DNA from: Actinomycetes bacterium
Lineage (GTDB): Bacteria > Actinomycetota > Actinomycetes > Actinomycetales > Dermatophilaceae
Length of the DNA stretch: 8,292 nucleotides
Direction: 5' to 3'
NCBI GenBank assembly: GCA_023451855.1
Contig: JAEXXY010000235.1
Span: 1-8,292 of the forward strand
Shown here: one piece after another, positions 1 through 6,251 of the stretch
How the letters are laid out: every line of letters begins with the position of its first letter
Numbering within the stretch: position 1 is the first letter of the stretch
The notes under the pieces: generated by a model
Database searches by the model: none
Seen by the model: the letters and a program-made list of their open reading frames with translations, nothing else
What the model was told of the DNA's origin: nothing
Made by a program: the position numbers and the translations under genes

Positions 1-580
1 CGTCCCACTCGGTGTCGAGGACGCCGGAGGCGATGACGTCCTCGGTCGCGATGAGGCAGTCGTCGATGCGGACGACCTCGCGGGAGCGGTGGGCCCGCAG
101 GCCCGCCCGCCCCTCGGCGTCGACCGCGAACTCGACGCGGGTGCGCCAGCGCAGGCCGTCGGCGTCACCGGGCACGGGACGCACCTCGACGTCGACGTCG
201 GGCATCTTCGCGACCCGGGCGAACTGCTCGCGCACGACGTCGGCCTTGAGGCGGCGCTGCGCCTCCAGCGTCACGTGCTGGAAGTCGCAGCCGCCGCAGA
301 GCCCGGGACCGGCGAAGCGGCACGGGGGCGCGACGCGGTCCGGGGAGGCCTCGAGCACCTCCACGGCGTCGGCGCGCACGAAGCTGTCGCCGTCGCGGCC
401 CTCGGTGACGACCGCGACGACCCGCTCCCCCGGCAGCGCGTGGCGGACGAACACGACGCGTCCCTCGTGCCGGGCCACGCAGTGCCCGCCATGGGCGACG
501 CCGCCCACCTCGAGCGTCCACCGGGCCCCGACGAGGCTCTCCCCCTTGGCCGCTCGCTCCCGGGGTTGGCGGGTGCTCAC
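1..580 (-). CDS. TRAM-domain class I SAM-dependent RNA methyltransferase (RlmD/TrmA family), N-terminal part
   Basis: This is the N-terminal 193 codons of a gene that runs off the left edge. The family transfers a methyl group from SAM to C5 of a uridine in rRNA or tRNA in the cytoplasm. Residues about 15-78 fit a TRAM RNA-binding domain (ARWTLEVGGVAHGGHCVARH, then VRHALPGERV). Three cysteines follow in PPCRFAGPGLCGGCDFQH (C87, C95, C98), and C175 lies in IDDC. In E. coli RlmD four such cysteines hold a [4Fe-4S] cluster, so a cluster is inferred here. The SAM-binding and catalytic parts lie outside the window. The start is GTG at 580-578, which overlaps the TGA of the upstream permease gene in the sequence GTGA, so translation is probably coupled. 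By position it corresponds to mycobacterial Rv2689c. The exact uridine target cannot be told from this part. Confidence 0.9.
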   Translation of the reverse strand, partial: MSTRQPRERAAKGESLVGARWTLEVGGVAHGGHCVARHEGRVVFVRHALPGERVVAVVTEGRDGDSFVRADAVEVLEASPDRVAPPCRFAGPGLCGGCDFQHVTLEAQRRLKADVVREQFARVAKMPDVDVEVRPVPGDADGLRWRTRVEFAVDAEGRAGLRAHRSREVVRIDDCLIATEDVIASGVLDTEWD

Positions 581-2586
581 AGTGCCCCGCCGCGCACCGA
601 GCCACCGACCGGCGGCTCGTCGATCCAGTCGCGCTCGGCACCCTGCGAGGACTGCAGCTGCCACGGCACGCTGACGACCATGACGCCCGGGGTGAAGAGC
701 AGGCGGCCCTTGAGACGCAGCGCGCTCTGGTTGTGCAGCAACTGCTCCCACCACTTGCCGAGCACGTACTCGGGCAGGTAGACGGTCACGATGTCGCGCG
801 GGTTGCCGCTGCGGATCGAGCGCACGTAGTCGAGGATCGGCCGGGTGATCTGCCGGTAGGGCGAGGCGAGCACCTTGAGCGGCACGGGGATGTCGTGCTT
901 GTCCCACTCCGCGAGCAGCGCCTGGGTCTCGTCGTGGTCGACGTCGACCGTGATCGCCTCGAGGTAGGTCGGCCGGCTGGCCCGCGCATAGGCGAGGGCG
1001 CGCATCGTCGGCTTGTGCACCTTGGAGATGCAGACGATGGCGTGCACGTGGCTGGGCAGCATGGGCCGCTCGATGGTCCAGTCGATCTGCAGCTCGTCGC
1101 GGACCCGCGAGTAGTGCCGCTTGATGCCGAGCATGACGAAGAACAGGATCGCCATCGCGATGATGGCGTAGCGGGCGCCCGCCTGGAACTTCGTGATGAG
1201 CACGACGACGAGGACGGTCGCCGACATCACGGCGCCGACGGCGTTGATGACGCGCGAGCGCATCATCCGGGCCCGCGTCTTCGCGTCGCGCTCGAGGCGC
1301 AGGTGACGCGTCCAGTGCCGCACCATGCCGATCTGGCTCGTCGTGAACGACACGAAGACGCCGACGATGTACAGCTGGATGAGCGCCGTGACCTCGGCCT
1401 TGAAGACGATGACGAGGACGATCGCCGCCGCCGACAGCATGAGGATCCCGTTGGAGAACGCGAGCCGGTCGCCGCGAGTGTGCATCTGGCGCGGCAGGTA
1501 GCCGTCGCGGGCCAGGATCGAGGCGAGCACCGGGAAGCCGTTGAAGGCCGTGTTGGCGGCGAGCACGAGGATCAGACCGGTGACGATCGAGACGAAGACG
1601 ACCCCGAGCGGGAAGTTCGCGAACACCGAGTTGGCGAGCTGGCCGATCACGGTGTGCTGCACGTAGTCGTCACCGACCGGTGCACCGTCGCGCAGCAGCT
1701 GGGTGGCCGGGTCGTCGGCCATCTTGACGCCGCTCCACATGCTCAGGGCGATGATCGAGCCGAGCATCGTGATCGACAGGGCGCCCATGAGCAGGAGCGT
1801 CGAGGCGGCGTTGCGGCTCTTCGGCTTGCGGAACGCGGGGACGCCGTTGCTGATCGCCTCGACCCCGGTGAGCGCCGCACAGCCCGAGGAGAAGGCGCGC
1901 AGCAGCAGGAAGGCCGCGGCGAGGCCGGTCAGCTCCTCGCCGCCCTCCGGCACGAGCGTCAGCGCGGCGCTCTCGGCGGGCTGCAGCGTGCCGGTCACCT
2001 TCTGCAGGACGCCGTAGAGGCCCATCCCGAGGATCGCGATCATGAAGGCGTACACGGGGATGGCGAAGGCCTTGCCCGACTCGCGCACGCCCCGGAGGTT
2101 CATGGCCGTGAGGAAGACGATGAGCCCCACCGCGACGACGACCTCGTGGCCGCGGACGAAGCCGAGCACGGTCGCGGCGTTCTGCACGCCCGAGGAGATC
2201 GACACCGCCACGGTCAGGACGTAGTCGACGAGAAGGGCGCTCGCCACGGTCAGGCCGGCCTTGGGGCCGAGGTTGACCGTGGCCACCTCGTAGTCGCCAC
2301 CGCCGGAGGGGTAGGCGTGGACGTTCTGCCGGTACGAGGCGACGACGACGACCATGACGAGGACGACGCCGATCGTCACCTGCCAGCTGTGCGTCGTGAC
2401 GAAGGCGCCGCCGGCCAGGCCCAGCATGAGCAGGATCTCGTCGGGCGCGTAGGCGACCGAGGACAGCGCGTCGCTCGCGAAGATCGGCAGGGCGAGCCGC
2501 TTGGGCAGCAGGGTCTCGCCGAGCTTGTCGCTGCGCATGGCGCGACCGACGAGGAGGCGCTTGAACAGCGATCCGGTTCCGGGCAC
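577..2586 (-). CDS. APC-superfamily permease, KimA/YdaO-like, probable K+ uptake protein
   Basis: A 669-residue membrane protein of the amino acid-polyamine-organocation superfamily, usually annotated 'APC family permease' (Rv2690c equivalent). About 12 hydrophobic segments fill residues 30-488, followed by a cytosolic domain at 500-669. It resembles B. subtilis KimA, a K+/H+ symporter, along its whole length: SDALSSVAY (38-46), AYPSGGGDY (91-99), LLVDYVLTVAVS (118-129), LTGVEAISN (239-247), LAANTAF (342-348), TRGDRLAFSNG (370-380) and LHNQSA (617-622). Residues remembered as K+/H+-binding in KimA (D36, Y43, D117, Y118, T121, S125, T230, E233, Y377) appear as D39, Y46, D121, Y122, T125, S129, T240, E243, Y406. 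Start: the frame stays open to 2772, but GTG at 2586 lies 6-8 bases after a -10-like hexamer and puts KRLLVG level with the KimA N-terminus. Further upstream the frame only translates repeats. Potassium as substrate is an inference; an amino acid is the alternative. Confidence 0.9.
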   Translation of the reverse strand: MPGTGSLFKRLLVGRAMRSDKLGETLLPKRLALPIFASDALSSVAYAPDEILLMLGLAGGAFVTTHSWQVTIGVVLVMVVVVASYRQNVHAYPSGGGDYEVATVNLGPKAGLTVASALLVDYVLTVAVSISSGVQNAATVLGFVRGHEVVVAVGLIVFLTAMNLRGVRESGKAFAIPVYAFMIAILGMGLYGVLQKVTGTLQPAESAALTLVPEGGEELTGLAAAFLLLRAFSSGCAALTGVEAISNGVPAFRKPKSRNAASTLLLMGALSITMLGSIIALSMWSGVKMADDPATQLLRDGAPVGDDYVQHTVIGQLANSVFANFPLGVVFVSIVTGLILVLAANTAFNGFPVLASILARDGYLPRQMHTRGDRLAFSNGILMLSAAAIVLVIVFKAEVTALIQLYIVGVFVSFTTSQIGMVRHWTRHLRLERDAKTRARMMRSRVINAVGAVMSATVLVVVLITKFQAGARYAIIAMAILFFVMLGIKRHYSRVRDELQIDWTIERPMLPSHVHAIVCISKVHKPTMRALAYARASRPTYLEAITVDVDHDETQALLAEWDKHDIPVPLKVLASPYRQITRPILDYVRSIRSGNPRDIVTVYLPEYVLGKWWEQLLHNQSALRLKGRLLFTPGVMVVSVPWQLQSSQGAERDWIDEPPVGGSVRGGAL

Positions 2587-2592
2587 GTCGAC

Positions 2593-2600
2593 AGAGTATG
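2593..2600 (-). promoter_or_regulatory. -10 element of the permease gene, probably leaderless
   Basis: On the minus strand the octamer CATACTCT contains two overlapping hexamers of the actinobacterial -10 type (TACTCT and CATACT). They end 6 and 8 bases before the GTG at 2586. No Shine-Dalgarno sequence lies in front of that GTG. This spacing fits transcription starting at the start codon itself. No good -35 element is visible. Confidence 0.5.
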
Positions 2601-2636
2601 CCGTCGCGACGCCCGTGCCGCTGCACTCCGACACCG

Positions 2637-2733
2637 CTCGTCCACCCTGCGAACCCCACCGTCGACCCACGCGTGCACCCACTCCTCGACGCACCCCACG
2701 ACGTACCTCTCGACGCACCCCTCGACCCGACGG
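2637..2733. repeat. Degenerate 12-bp direct repeat array in the divergent promoter region
   Basis: The core ACCC (once ACCT) recurs on the plus strand at 2644, 2653, 2665, 2677, 2693, 2705, 2717 and 2725. Spacings are 9, 12, 12, 16, 12, 12 and 8, so there are two trios in 12-bp phase. The best unit is CTCGACGCACCCC, present identically at 2685-2697 and 2709-2721. The array fills much of the 203-bp gap between the two divergent GTG starts. It could be a set of protein-binding sites or a decaying minisatellite; the sequence alone does not decide. Confidence 0.6.
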
Positions 2734-2776
2734 ATGGCCGGCCCGGACCTGCACGGTGCGAGGGGATCCCACGGTG

Positions 2777-2782
2777 TAGCGT
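2777..2782 (+). promoter_or_regulatory. -10 element of ceoB, probably leaderless
   Basis: TAGCGT fits the actinobacterial TANNNT pattern and ends 7 bases before the GTG at 2790. No Shine-Dalgarno sequence stands in front of that GTG, so the transcript may begin at the start codon. No convincing -35 element is seen. Confidence 0.5.
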
Positions 2783-2789
2783 CGCGTCC

Positions 2790-3452
2790 GTGCACTTCGT
2801 CATCATGGGCTGCGGCCGTGTCGGGTCGACCCTGGCCCGGACGCTCGGTCGGGGCGGCCACGACGTCGCGATCATCGACGTCGACGCCTCGGCCTTCCGC
2901 CGGCTCGGCACGTCCTTCGAGGGCCAGACCGTGACCGGTGTGGGCTTCGACCGCGACACGCTCGTCGCAGCCGGCATCCGCGAGGCGTACGCCTTCGCGG
3001 CCGTCAGCAGCGGCGACAACTCGAACATCCTCGCGGCGCGCGTCGCCCGCGAGACCTTCGGTGTCGAGCACGTCGCGGCCCGCATCTACGACCCGCAGCG
3101 CGCCGCCGTCTACCAGCGGCTCGGCATCCCGACCGTCGCGACGGTGCGCTGGACCGCCGACCAGATGATCCAGCGACTCCTCCCCCAGGGCGCCGTGCCC
3201 GAGCTGACCGACCCGAGCGGCAAGATCGTCATCGCCGAGGTGCCTCTGGCCGAGAGCTGGATCGGGCGCCGCCTCCTCGACGTCGAGGAGCAGACCGGGG
3301 CCCGCGTCGCCTACGTGACGCGCCTCGGCGAGGGCACGCTCCCCCGCCCCGACATGGTCGTCCAGCAGGGCGACCTCGTGCACCTCACCGTCCCCCGCGA
3401 CGACCTCGCCCGTGTCGAGCGCGTCTGCGACCAGCCCCCGGCAGCCGGCTGA
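2790..3452 (+). CDS. ceoB: TrkA-family potassium uptake regulatory protein (RCK domains), CeoB-like
   Basis: A 220-residue cytosolic RCK protein: a nucleotide-binding gating subunit that attaches to a membrane potassium transporter. RCK_N spans about residues 1-125, with the Rossmann signature VIMGCGRVGS (GxGxxG at 7-12) and an acidic residue after strand 2 (D30 in AIIDVD), typical for NAD(H) binding. RCK_C covers about 135-215 (KIVIAEVPLAESWIGRRL, then GDLVHLTVPRDDLARVE). GTG at 2790 is chosen because the glycine motif then sits at residue 7 as in relatives, and a -10-like TAGCGT precedes it by 7 bases. The frame is open further upstream but there encodes only the low-complexity repeat region. 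The paralogue ceoC follows 17 bases later in a likely operon, and the KimA-like permease is divergent. In mycobacteria the equivalent is Rv2691. The partner transporter is not proven. Confidence 0.93.
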   Translation: MHFVIMGCGRVGSTLARTLGRGGHDVAIIDVDASAFRRLGTSFEGQTVTGVGFDRDTLVAAGIREAYAFAAVSSGDNSNILAARVARETFGVEHVAARIYDPQRAAVYQRLGIPTVATVRWTADQMIQRLLPQGAVPELTDPSGKIVIAEVPLAESWIGRRLLDVEEQTGARVAYVTRLGEGTLPRPDMVVQQGDLVHLTVPRDDLARVERVCDQPPAAG

Positions 3453-3459
3453 GCGGCAC

Positions 3460-3465
3460 AGGAGA
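3460..3465 (+). promoter_or_regulatory. Shine-Dalgarno site of ceoC
   Basis: AGGAGA ends 4 bases before the ATG at 3470 and lies in the 17-base gap after ceoB. It fixes the ceoC start, and it contrasts with ceoB, which has no such site. Confidence 0.8.
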
Positions 3466-3469
3466 ACCC

Positions 3470-4162
3470 ATGCGCGTCGTCATCGCCGGAGCCGGAAGCG
3501 TCGGCCGGTCCATCGCCCGCGAGCTGCTCGGCAACGGCCATCAGGTGCTGCTCATCGACAAGGACGCCGACGACGTCCAGGCCTCCCGCGTGCCCGAGGC
3601 GTCGTGGCTGCTCGCCGACGCCTGCGAGCTCGCCGCGCTCGAGGAGGCGAGGCTCGAGGAGTCGGACGTCGTCGTCGCCGCGACCGGCGACGACAAGGCC
3701 AACCTCGTGCTGTCGCTGCTGGCCAAGACCGAGTTCGGCGTGCCGCGCACGGTCGCCCGCGTCAACAACCCCAAGAACGAGTGGATGTTCGACGAGTCCT
3801 GGGGTGTCGACGTCGCCGTGTCGACGCCGCGGCTCATGACGGCCCTCATCGAGGAGGCCGTGAGCATCGGCGACCTCGTGCGGATCTTCGAGTTCCAGCA
3901 GGGGCGCGCGTCGATGGTCGAGATCACGCTGCCCGAGGCGAGCCCCTTCGCCGGGCGACGCGTCGGCGACGTCGACTGGCCGAGCGAGACCGTCCTCGTC
4001 GCCATCATCCGCGAGGAGCGGCCGCTCGCACCGACCCCCGACGACGCGATGGAGGTCGGCGACGAGCTGCTCTTCATCACGACGACCGAGCAGGAGGTCC
4101 AGCTCCAACAGCTCGTCGCCCCCGGGGCCCGCATCCGCACCGGCGACGACGACGAGCTCTGA
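3470..4162 (+). CDS. ceoC: TrkA-family potassium uptake regulatory protein (RCK domains), CeoC-like
   Basis: A 230-residue paralogue of the preceding gene. It begins MRVVIAGAGSVGRS, with GxGxxG at residues 7-12 and D30 in LLIDKD, the usual NAD(H)-binding Rossmann features of RCK_N (about 1-130). The RCK_C part (about 138-220) includes MVEITLPEASPFAGRRV and VGDELLFITTTEQEVQ. The protein ends in a short acidic tail (GDDDEL). The start has a clear AGGAGA ribosome-binding site. The stop-to-start distance from ceoB is 17 bases, so the two are probably co-transcribed and may form a mixed RCK ring. It converges on the DUF3159 gene. The mycobacterial equivalent is Rv2692. No TrkH/KtrB-type channel gene accompanies the pair in this window. 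Confidence 0.93.
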   Translation: MRVVIAGAGSVGRSIARELLGNGHQVLLIDKDADDVQASRVPEASWLLADACELAALEEARLEESDVVVAATGDDKANLVLSLLAKTEFGVPRTVARVNNPKNEWMFDESWGVDVAVSTPRLMTALIEEAVSIGDLVRIFEFQQGRASMVEITLPEASPFAGRRVGDVDWPSETVLVAIIREERPLAPTPDDAMEVGDELLFITTTEQEVQLQQLVAPGARIRTGDDDEL

Positions 4163-4177
4163 GCAAGGGCAGAACCG

Positions 4178-4215
4178 GCGGCTCTGGGCCGCAGACGAAC
4201 CCGGCCCGAGGGCCG
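4178..4215. terminator. Possible weak terminator between convergent genes
   Basis: The 69-base gap between ceoC and the DUF3159 gene holds two short perfect hairpins: GCGGC/GCCGC with a 5-base loop (4178-4192) and CGGCC/GGCCG with a CGAG loop (4202-4215). Neither has a T run. They could slow transcription from either side, but the evidence is only location and base pairing. Confidence 0.35.
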
Positions 4216-4231
4216 AAGCCCCGGGCGCGCG

Positions 4232-4999
4232 TCAGGCCACGCGGTTCGGGTCGATCGGGGTGCGCCCGCGCAGCAGGATCGCGCCCATCGCGGTGATGGC
4301 GAGCAGGTAGGCGGGCCAGCCGAGCACGACCTTGGCCACGCCGAGGGCCGCCACCTGCTCGGCGAGGTAGAGGGGCACCATGATCGACAGGCGCACGACG
4401 TTGAGGGCGATGAGCACCCACGCGAGGCGCATCGCGACGGTGACGATCCCCCGGTGCCGCCGCCACCACGTCGGGTTCTCGGCGAATGCCTCCGGCTCGG
4501 CGACACCGACGACGAAGCCGAACAGCGGCCAACGGGTCAGGTTCGTCACGAGGAGCAGCACGAGCAGCCCGGCGTTCTGGAGCATCCCCGGCAGGAAGGC
4601 GTCCTCGGCCTTGCCCGAGCGCAGCGCGAAGAAGGCCGAGATGCCGACGCCGATCGCGGCGTAGGCGATGAAGCGTGGGTCCTGGCGCTGGACGAGCCGC
4701 ACCACGAGCAGCAGGCCGACGCACGCGCCCGCGACGACGAGCGCGGTGCGGAGGTCCTGGGTGCGGGCCCACACGAGCGCGAAGGCGAGGGTCGGCACCG
4801 CCGACTCGACGGCCCCGCGCCAACCGCCGATCGCCTCGGACAGCTTGTCGCGGAGCAGCTCCTCGACCGTCTCGTAGCGCTTGAGGTCGGCCTCGCCGCG
4901 CTGCACGCCGTCCGAGGGCGTCTCGGCCGACATCCGGGGCGAGTCGCTGGGCGCATCGGCGGCCCGCGTCTCGGAGCCGTCGGTCTCGCGGTCAGGCAT
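4232..4999 (-). CDS. DUF3159 family membrane protein
   Basis: A 255-residue protein of unknown function, recognised as DUF3159 by overall look and by its place next to the TrkA pair (Rv2693c equivalent). Residues 1-60 are hydrophilic, rich in D, E and S, and probably cytosolic. From about residue 63 there are five or six hydrophobic segments, interrupted by short basic loops (RLVQRQDPRF at 101-110) and by the loop RSGKAEDAFLPGMLQN (127-142). The C-terminus ends RTPIDPNRVA. The ATG at 4999 overlaps the TGA of the OB-fold gene by 8 bases, so translation is probably coupled; no good ribosome-binding site is seen. A later in-frame start such as Met23 cannot be excluded. It is the last gene of a three-gene unit with the OB-fold and DUF3710 genes. 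No enzymatic motif is visible. Confidence 0.85.
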   Translation of the reverse strand: MPDRETDGSETRAADAPSDSPRMSAETPSDGVQRGEADLKRYETVEELLRDKLSEAIGGWRGAVESAVPTLAFALVWARTQDLRTALVVAGACVGLLLVVRLVQRQDPRFIAYAAIGVGISAFFALRSGKAEDAFLPGMLQNAGLLVLLLVTNLTRWPLFGFVVGVAEPEAFAENPTWWRRHRGIVTVAMRLAWVLIALNVVRLSIMVPLYLAEQVAALGVAKVVLGWPAYLLAITAMGAILLRGRTPIDPNRVA

Positions 5000-5378
5000 G
5001 GGAGGACCCCGGCTTCCCGATGATCTCGTAGGCGGGGTTGAACATCGTCGTCACGGAGCGCTGCCGGGTGACGCGGCCGGTGGCCTCGATCTTGATGCCG
5101 GGCACGATGCCGGCGATGCGCCGCCGGCCCAGCCACACCAGGTGCAGGGACGCGGTGCCGTCCCACAGCTCGGCGTCGAGGGCCGGTGTCTCGTCGCGGG
5201 GGCGCAGCGTCACCGAGCGGACCTCGCCGCGCACGGTGGCCCGGCTGCGCAGCCTGGCATCGGCGATGTGGATGACGCCCACGTCGGTCGACTCCTGGCG
5301 CAGCTCGGCCGCCTCGAGCTCGTGCGACGGGCGCACGAGGTCGGCGAGACGGCGCAGCGTGCCCCCGCCGACGGACAC
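4992..5378 (-). CDS. OB-fold nucleic-acid-binding-like protein
   Basis: A 128-residue protein matching the actinobacterial Rv2694c type, annotated as OB-fold. Residues about 47-108 look like the beta strands of an OB barrel: ATVRGEVRSVTLRP, then ALDAELWDGTASLHLVWLGRRRIAGIVPGIKIEATGRV. The C-terminal end (NPAYEIIG) is also typical. OB folds of this kind often bind single-stranded nucleic acid, but no target is known and binding is an inference. GTG at 5378 is chosen because it begins one base after the TGA of the DUF3710 gene (TGAGGTG); the frame upstream of it only overlaps that gene. Its end overlaps the DUF3159 start by 8 bases. The three genes are almost certainly one operon. Confidence 0.82.
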   Translation of the reverse strand: MSVGGGTLRRLADLVRPSHELEAAELRQESTDVGVIHIADARLRSRATVRGEVRSVTLRPRDETPALDAELWDGTASLHLVWLGRRRIAGIVPGIKIEATGRVTRQRSVTTMFNPAYEIIGKPGSSHA

Positions 5379-5379
5379 C

Positions 5380-6141
5380 TCAGCGGACCTCGGTGATCTC
5401 GGGGCCGCGCTCGAACGGGCGCAGGTCCTCGACGTTCGGGGCGCCCTCGGGCTGGTCCTCGTCGGCGGCCTGGTCGGCCTGCTGGGCCTCGGGCAGGCGC
5501 AGCGGCAGCAGCTCACGGGGTGGCATGGCCTCGTCGCCGCGGTCGACCACCGCGGTGCGGATGACCTCGTGGACGGCCTCGGCGGCCGCCGGCTCGATGG
5601 CGGCGCGGCCGGAGACCACGGCGCGGAGGAACCAGCGCGGGCCGTCGACGCCGACGAAGCGGGCCGGCATGAACACGGTGCGCCCGTCGGGGCCGTTCTG
5701 CGGCATGCGCGTCAGCAGCTCCTCACCGAAGTCACCGGTCTGCACCTCGGCGGTGCCACCGGCGTCGGTGATGCTCTTGGCGATCTCGTTGCGGATCTCG
5801 ACCCAGACACCCTCGGTGCGCGGGGCCGCGAAGGCCTGCAGCTGGACGGCCGAGTCGCCGATGACGGCCGTGACGCCGACGATCTGCTGCTCCTGCTCGT
5901 TGACCTCCAGGCGCAGCTCCATGTCCTGCTGGCCGCGCAGCCAGATCGAGCCGAGGTTGAGGTAGTCGGTGTCGTCGTCGACCGACCCACGGTCGAGCGG
6001 GCCCGTGGAGGCCGGCGCGAGGCCGTCTTCGGTGAGGTCGTCGGTCGCGTCGCGAGCATCGCGGCCCTCGGCGCTCTCGACGTCGTCGACGAACGCCTCG
6101 TCGTCGTTGCTGCGCGACTTGCCGCGGCTGAAGAGTCCCAC
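5380..6141 (-). CDS. DUF3710 domain-containing protein
   Basis: A 253-residue conserved actinobacterial protein of unknown function (Rv2696c equivalent). It starts MGLFSRGK, followed by a low-complexity acidic stretch (about 12-58). The DUF3710 core covers about 59-215: DYLNLGSIWL, MELRLEVNE, SAVQLQAFAAPR, VEIRNEIAKSI and VGVDGPRWFLRAVVSG. A charged, Q- and E-rich tail closes the protein. No membrane segment or signal peptide is visible, so it is probably cytosolic. The start is GTG at 6141, with AAGGA at 6155-6151 nine bases ahead; an ATG at 6146 is in another frame. The OB-fold gene begins one base after its stop. The 110-base gap to dut upstream leaves room for its own promoter. Confidence 0.85.
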   Translation of the reverse strand: MGLFSRGKSRSNDDEAFVDDVESAEGRDARDATDDLTEDGLAPASTGPLDRGSVDDDTDYLNLGSIWLRGQQDMELRLEVNEQEQQIVGVTAVIGDSAVQLQAFAAPRTEGVWVEIRNEIAKSITDAGGTAEVQTGDFGEELLTRMPQNGPDGRTVFMPARFVGVDGPRWFLRAVVSGRAAIEPAAAEAVHEVIRTAVVDRGDEAMPPRELLPLRLPEAQQADQAADEDQPEGAPNVEDLRPFERGPEITEVR

Positions 6142-6251
6142 GTCATTCCGTCCTTATGAGTACTGCTGCGTCGAGCTGGGGTGGAGCTGGGGCCTGCTGG
6201 GGTCGTGCTGGTCGGGCGGTCCCGAGTGGGCGCCCGGCGAACCGTACCCGA
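6142..6251. other. Gap between dut and DUF3710 gene with phased GCTGG repeats and a weak hairpin
   Basis: On the plus strand GCTGG occurs at 6175, 6186, 6197 and 6207, the first three as GCTGGGG, spaced 11, 11 and 10 bases, about one DNA turn apart. They sit 34-70 bases upstream of the DUF3710 start. Nearer dut there is an inverted repeat CGGGCG (6213-6218) / CGCCCG (6231-6236) with a 12-base loop, which could be a weak dut terminator. No clear -10 and -35 pair was found. Confidence 0.45.
6151..6155 (-). promoter_or_regulatory. Shine-Dalgarno site of the DUF3710 gene
   Basis: AAGGA on the minus strand lies 9 bases before the GTG at 6141. It supports that GTG over the out-of-frame ATG at 6146. 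Confidence 0.65.

Noticed and set aside
2587..2600. c-di-AMP (ydaO-type) riboswitch ahead of the KimA-like gene, as in Bacillus
   Set aside because: The -10 element sits directly before the GTG, leaving no leader for a riboswitch, and no matching fold was recognised in the gap.
2637..2733. CRISPR array
   Set aside because: Units of about 12 bp with no unique spacers and no cas genes nearby do not fit CRISPR.
2587..2772. N-terminal extension of the permease up to an ATG at 2772
   Set aside because: The extra 62 residues are Arg/Gly-rich translations of the 12-bp repeats, are absent from KimA, and would run over both promoters.
2598..2789. N-terminal extension of ceoB into the same region
   Set aside because: RCK proteins begin just before the GxGxxG motif. 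The extension encodes Pro/Arg/His repeats, and the GTG at 2790 has a fitting -10 element.
733..2934. Plus-strand open frame of over 700 codons opposite the permease gene
   Set aside because: It translates to a low-complexity D/E/H/R/G-rich sequence with no domain, the usual shadow of a high-GC gene. The minus strand encodes a full, recognisable permease.
3412..4296. Plus-strand open frame of nearly 300 codons overlapping ceoC
   Set aside because: It is an Arg-rich frame shadow of ceoC, with no ribosome-binding site or family similarity.
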